Positions 14,959-15,583 of a stretch of 15,583 bases of DNA are shown in pieces (the first letter of the stretch is position 1; every line of letters starts with the position of its first letter). The notes beneath the pieces were generated by a model. The model was not told the DNA's origin. It worked only from the letters and a program-made list of their open reading frames with translations, and searched no databases. A program made the translations under genes and the position numbers. Source of the stretch: an uncultured Blautia sp. (GTDB taxonomy: Bacteria > Bacillota > Clostridia > Lachnospirales > Lachnospiraceae); the NCBI GenBank assembly GCA_946629475.1, contig CAMOXX010000038.1:1-15583 (forward strand), written 5' to 3'.

Positions 14959-15583
14959 ATGAAAAGAAAAGTTCTCTCTGTAATGATGGCAGCAGCGATG
15001 GTATCCGCGATGGCAGTTCCGGCAATGGCCGAGACCGTGACGATCGGTGTTTACGAGCCGGCTTCCGGCGACAACGGCGCCGGCGGCAAGCAGGAAACTC
15101 TGGGAATCCAGTATGCCAACAGCGTTTCCCCGACCGTTGAGATCGACGGAACAGAGTACGATGTAGAGCTCGACATTGTCGACAACGAGTCCAACAATGA
15201 CAAAGCCGTATCGGCGGCGAGCAAGCTGGTCAGCGACGGCTCCGCCATCGTCCTTGGCTCCTACGGCTCCGGCGTTTCGATTGCCGGATCCCAGACATTC
15301 CAGGATGCAGGCGTTCCCGCCCTCGGCGTAACCTGCACCAACCCGCAGGTAACTCTCGGAAATACCCATTATTTCCGCATCTGCTTCCTTGATCCGTTCC
15401 AGGGCACGGTTCTCGCGAACTTCGCGAAGGACAACTTTGAGGCAGCCAAGGCTTATGTGCTGACAAAACAGGGAGATGACTATTCTGCAGGACTCGGCCA
15501 TTACTTTACCCAGGCCTTTGAGGACCTTGGCGGCGAAGTCGTAGCTGAGACATTCCCGGAAGGAAACAGTGACTTTACATCCT
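14959..15583 (+). CDS. ABC transporter substrate-binding protein, branched-chain amino acid (LivJ/K) type, 3'-truncated by window end
   Basis: 208 residues are visible; the frame is open at the window end. The N-terminus is a signal peptide: KRK basic start, a hydrophobic Ala/Met-rich core and an AMA cleavage site after residue 24. The mature part begins TVTIGVYEPASGDNGAGG and continues with an IGVYEPxSG strand, an NDKAVSAASKLV helix, VLGSYGSG and GVPALGVTCTNP, which fit the type I periplasmic-binding fold of the Peripla_BP_6 (leucine/isoleucine/valine or amide-binding) family. The ligand cannot be deduced. There is no Cys near the cleavage site, so it does not look like the usual Gram-positive lipoprotein. 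An AAAGG...AGG site precedes the ATG. Permease and ATPase genes would be expected downstream. Confidence 0.9.
   Translation, partial: MKRKVLSVMMAAAMVSAMAVPAMAETVTIGVYEPASGDNGAGGKQETLGIQYANSVSPTVEIDGTEYDVELDIVDNESNNDKAVSAASKLVSDGSAIVLGSYGSGVSIAGSQTFQDAGVPALGVTCTNPQVTLGNTHYFRICFLDPFQGTVLANFAKDNFEAAKAYVLTKQGDDYSAGLGHYFTQAFEDLGGEVVAETFPEGNSDFTS

Overview
The window looks like a chromosomal core segment of an anaerobic, acetate-forming Gram-positive bacterium of the Clostridia, most plausibly a Lachnospiraceae-type organism. The evidence is the gene order tmcAL / pta-ackA-DUF177-rpmF-plsX-acpP-rnc-smc-ftsY, the sigma-A-type promoters, strong AAGGAGG ribosome binding sites, moderately GC-rich coding DNA and protein signatures typical of that group. 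Genus and species cannot be read from the sequence. Nothing looks like phage, transposase, CRISPR array, rRNA or tRNA.

Layout. 1-235 is non-coding and holds two 36-bp inverted-repeat units sharing GACGTAAA arms, then a diverged copy of a hairpin repeat. 236-1561 (minus strand) encodes TmcAL, the acetate-dependent tRNA-Met cytidine acetate ligase. 1562-2010 is an intergenic region with two 123-bp repeats (three mismatches) and two divergent promoters that meet at their -35 boxes. Everything after that is on the plus strand: pta and ackA (acetyl-CoA to acetate with ATP gain); a consensus promoter, then yceD/DUF177 and rpmF (bL32); a NUDIX hydrolase; plsX and acpP (phospholipid and fatty acid synthesis); rnc (RNase III), smc (chromosome condensation) and ftsY (SRP receptor); leuS; then, behind its own promoter, the start of a branched-chain-amino-acid-type ABC binding protein cut by the window end.

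How the parts fit. TmcAL uses acetate and ATP to make N4-acetylcytidine on elongator tRNA-Met, and it is divergently transcribed from the pathway that produces acetate. plsX to ftsY is a tightly packed run (gaps of 2-21 bases, one 14-base overlap) and is probably one operon.

The protein genes are mostly ordinary housekeeping genes. The best candidate for something undescribed is the RNA-level architecture around tmcAL. Its predicted leader of about 310 nt would consist mostly of two near-identical structured repeats with alternative GGGGC/GCCCC pairings, and a third, diverged copy follows its stop codon. Secondary oddities are a duplicated 22-residue insert in TmcAL, a C-terminal (not N-terminal) acidic extension on FtsY, and a binding protein without a lipobox.
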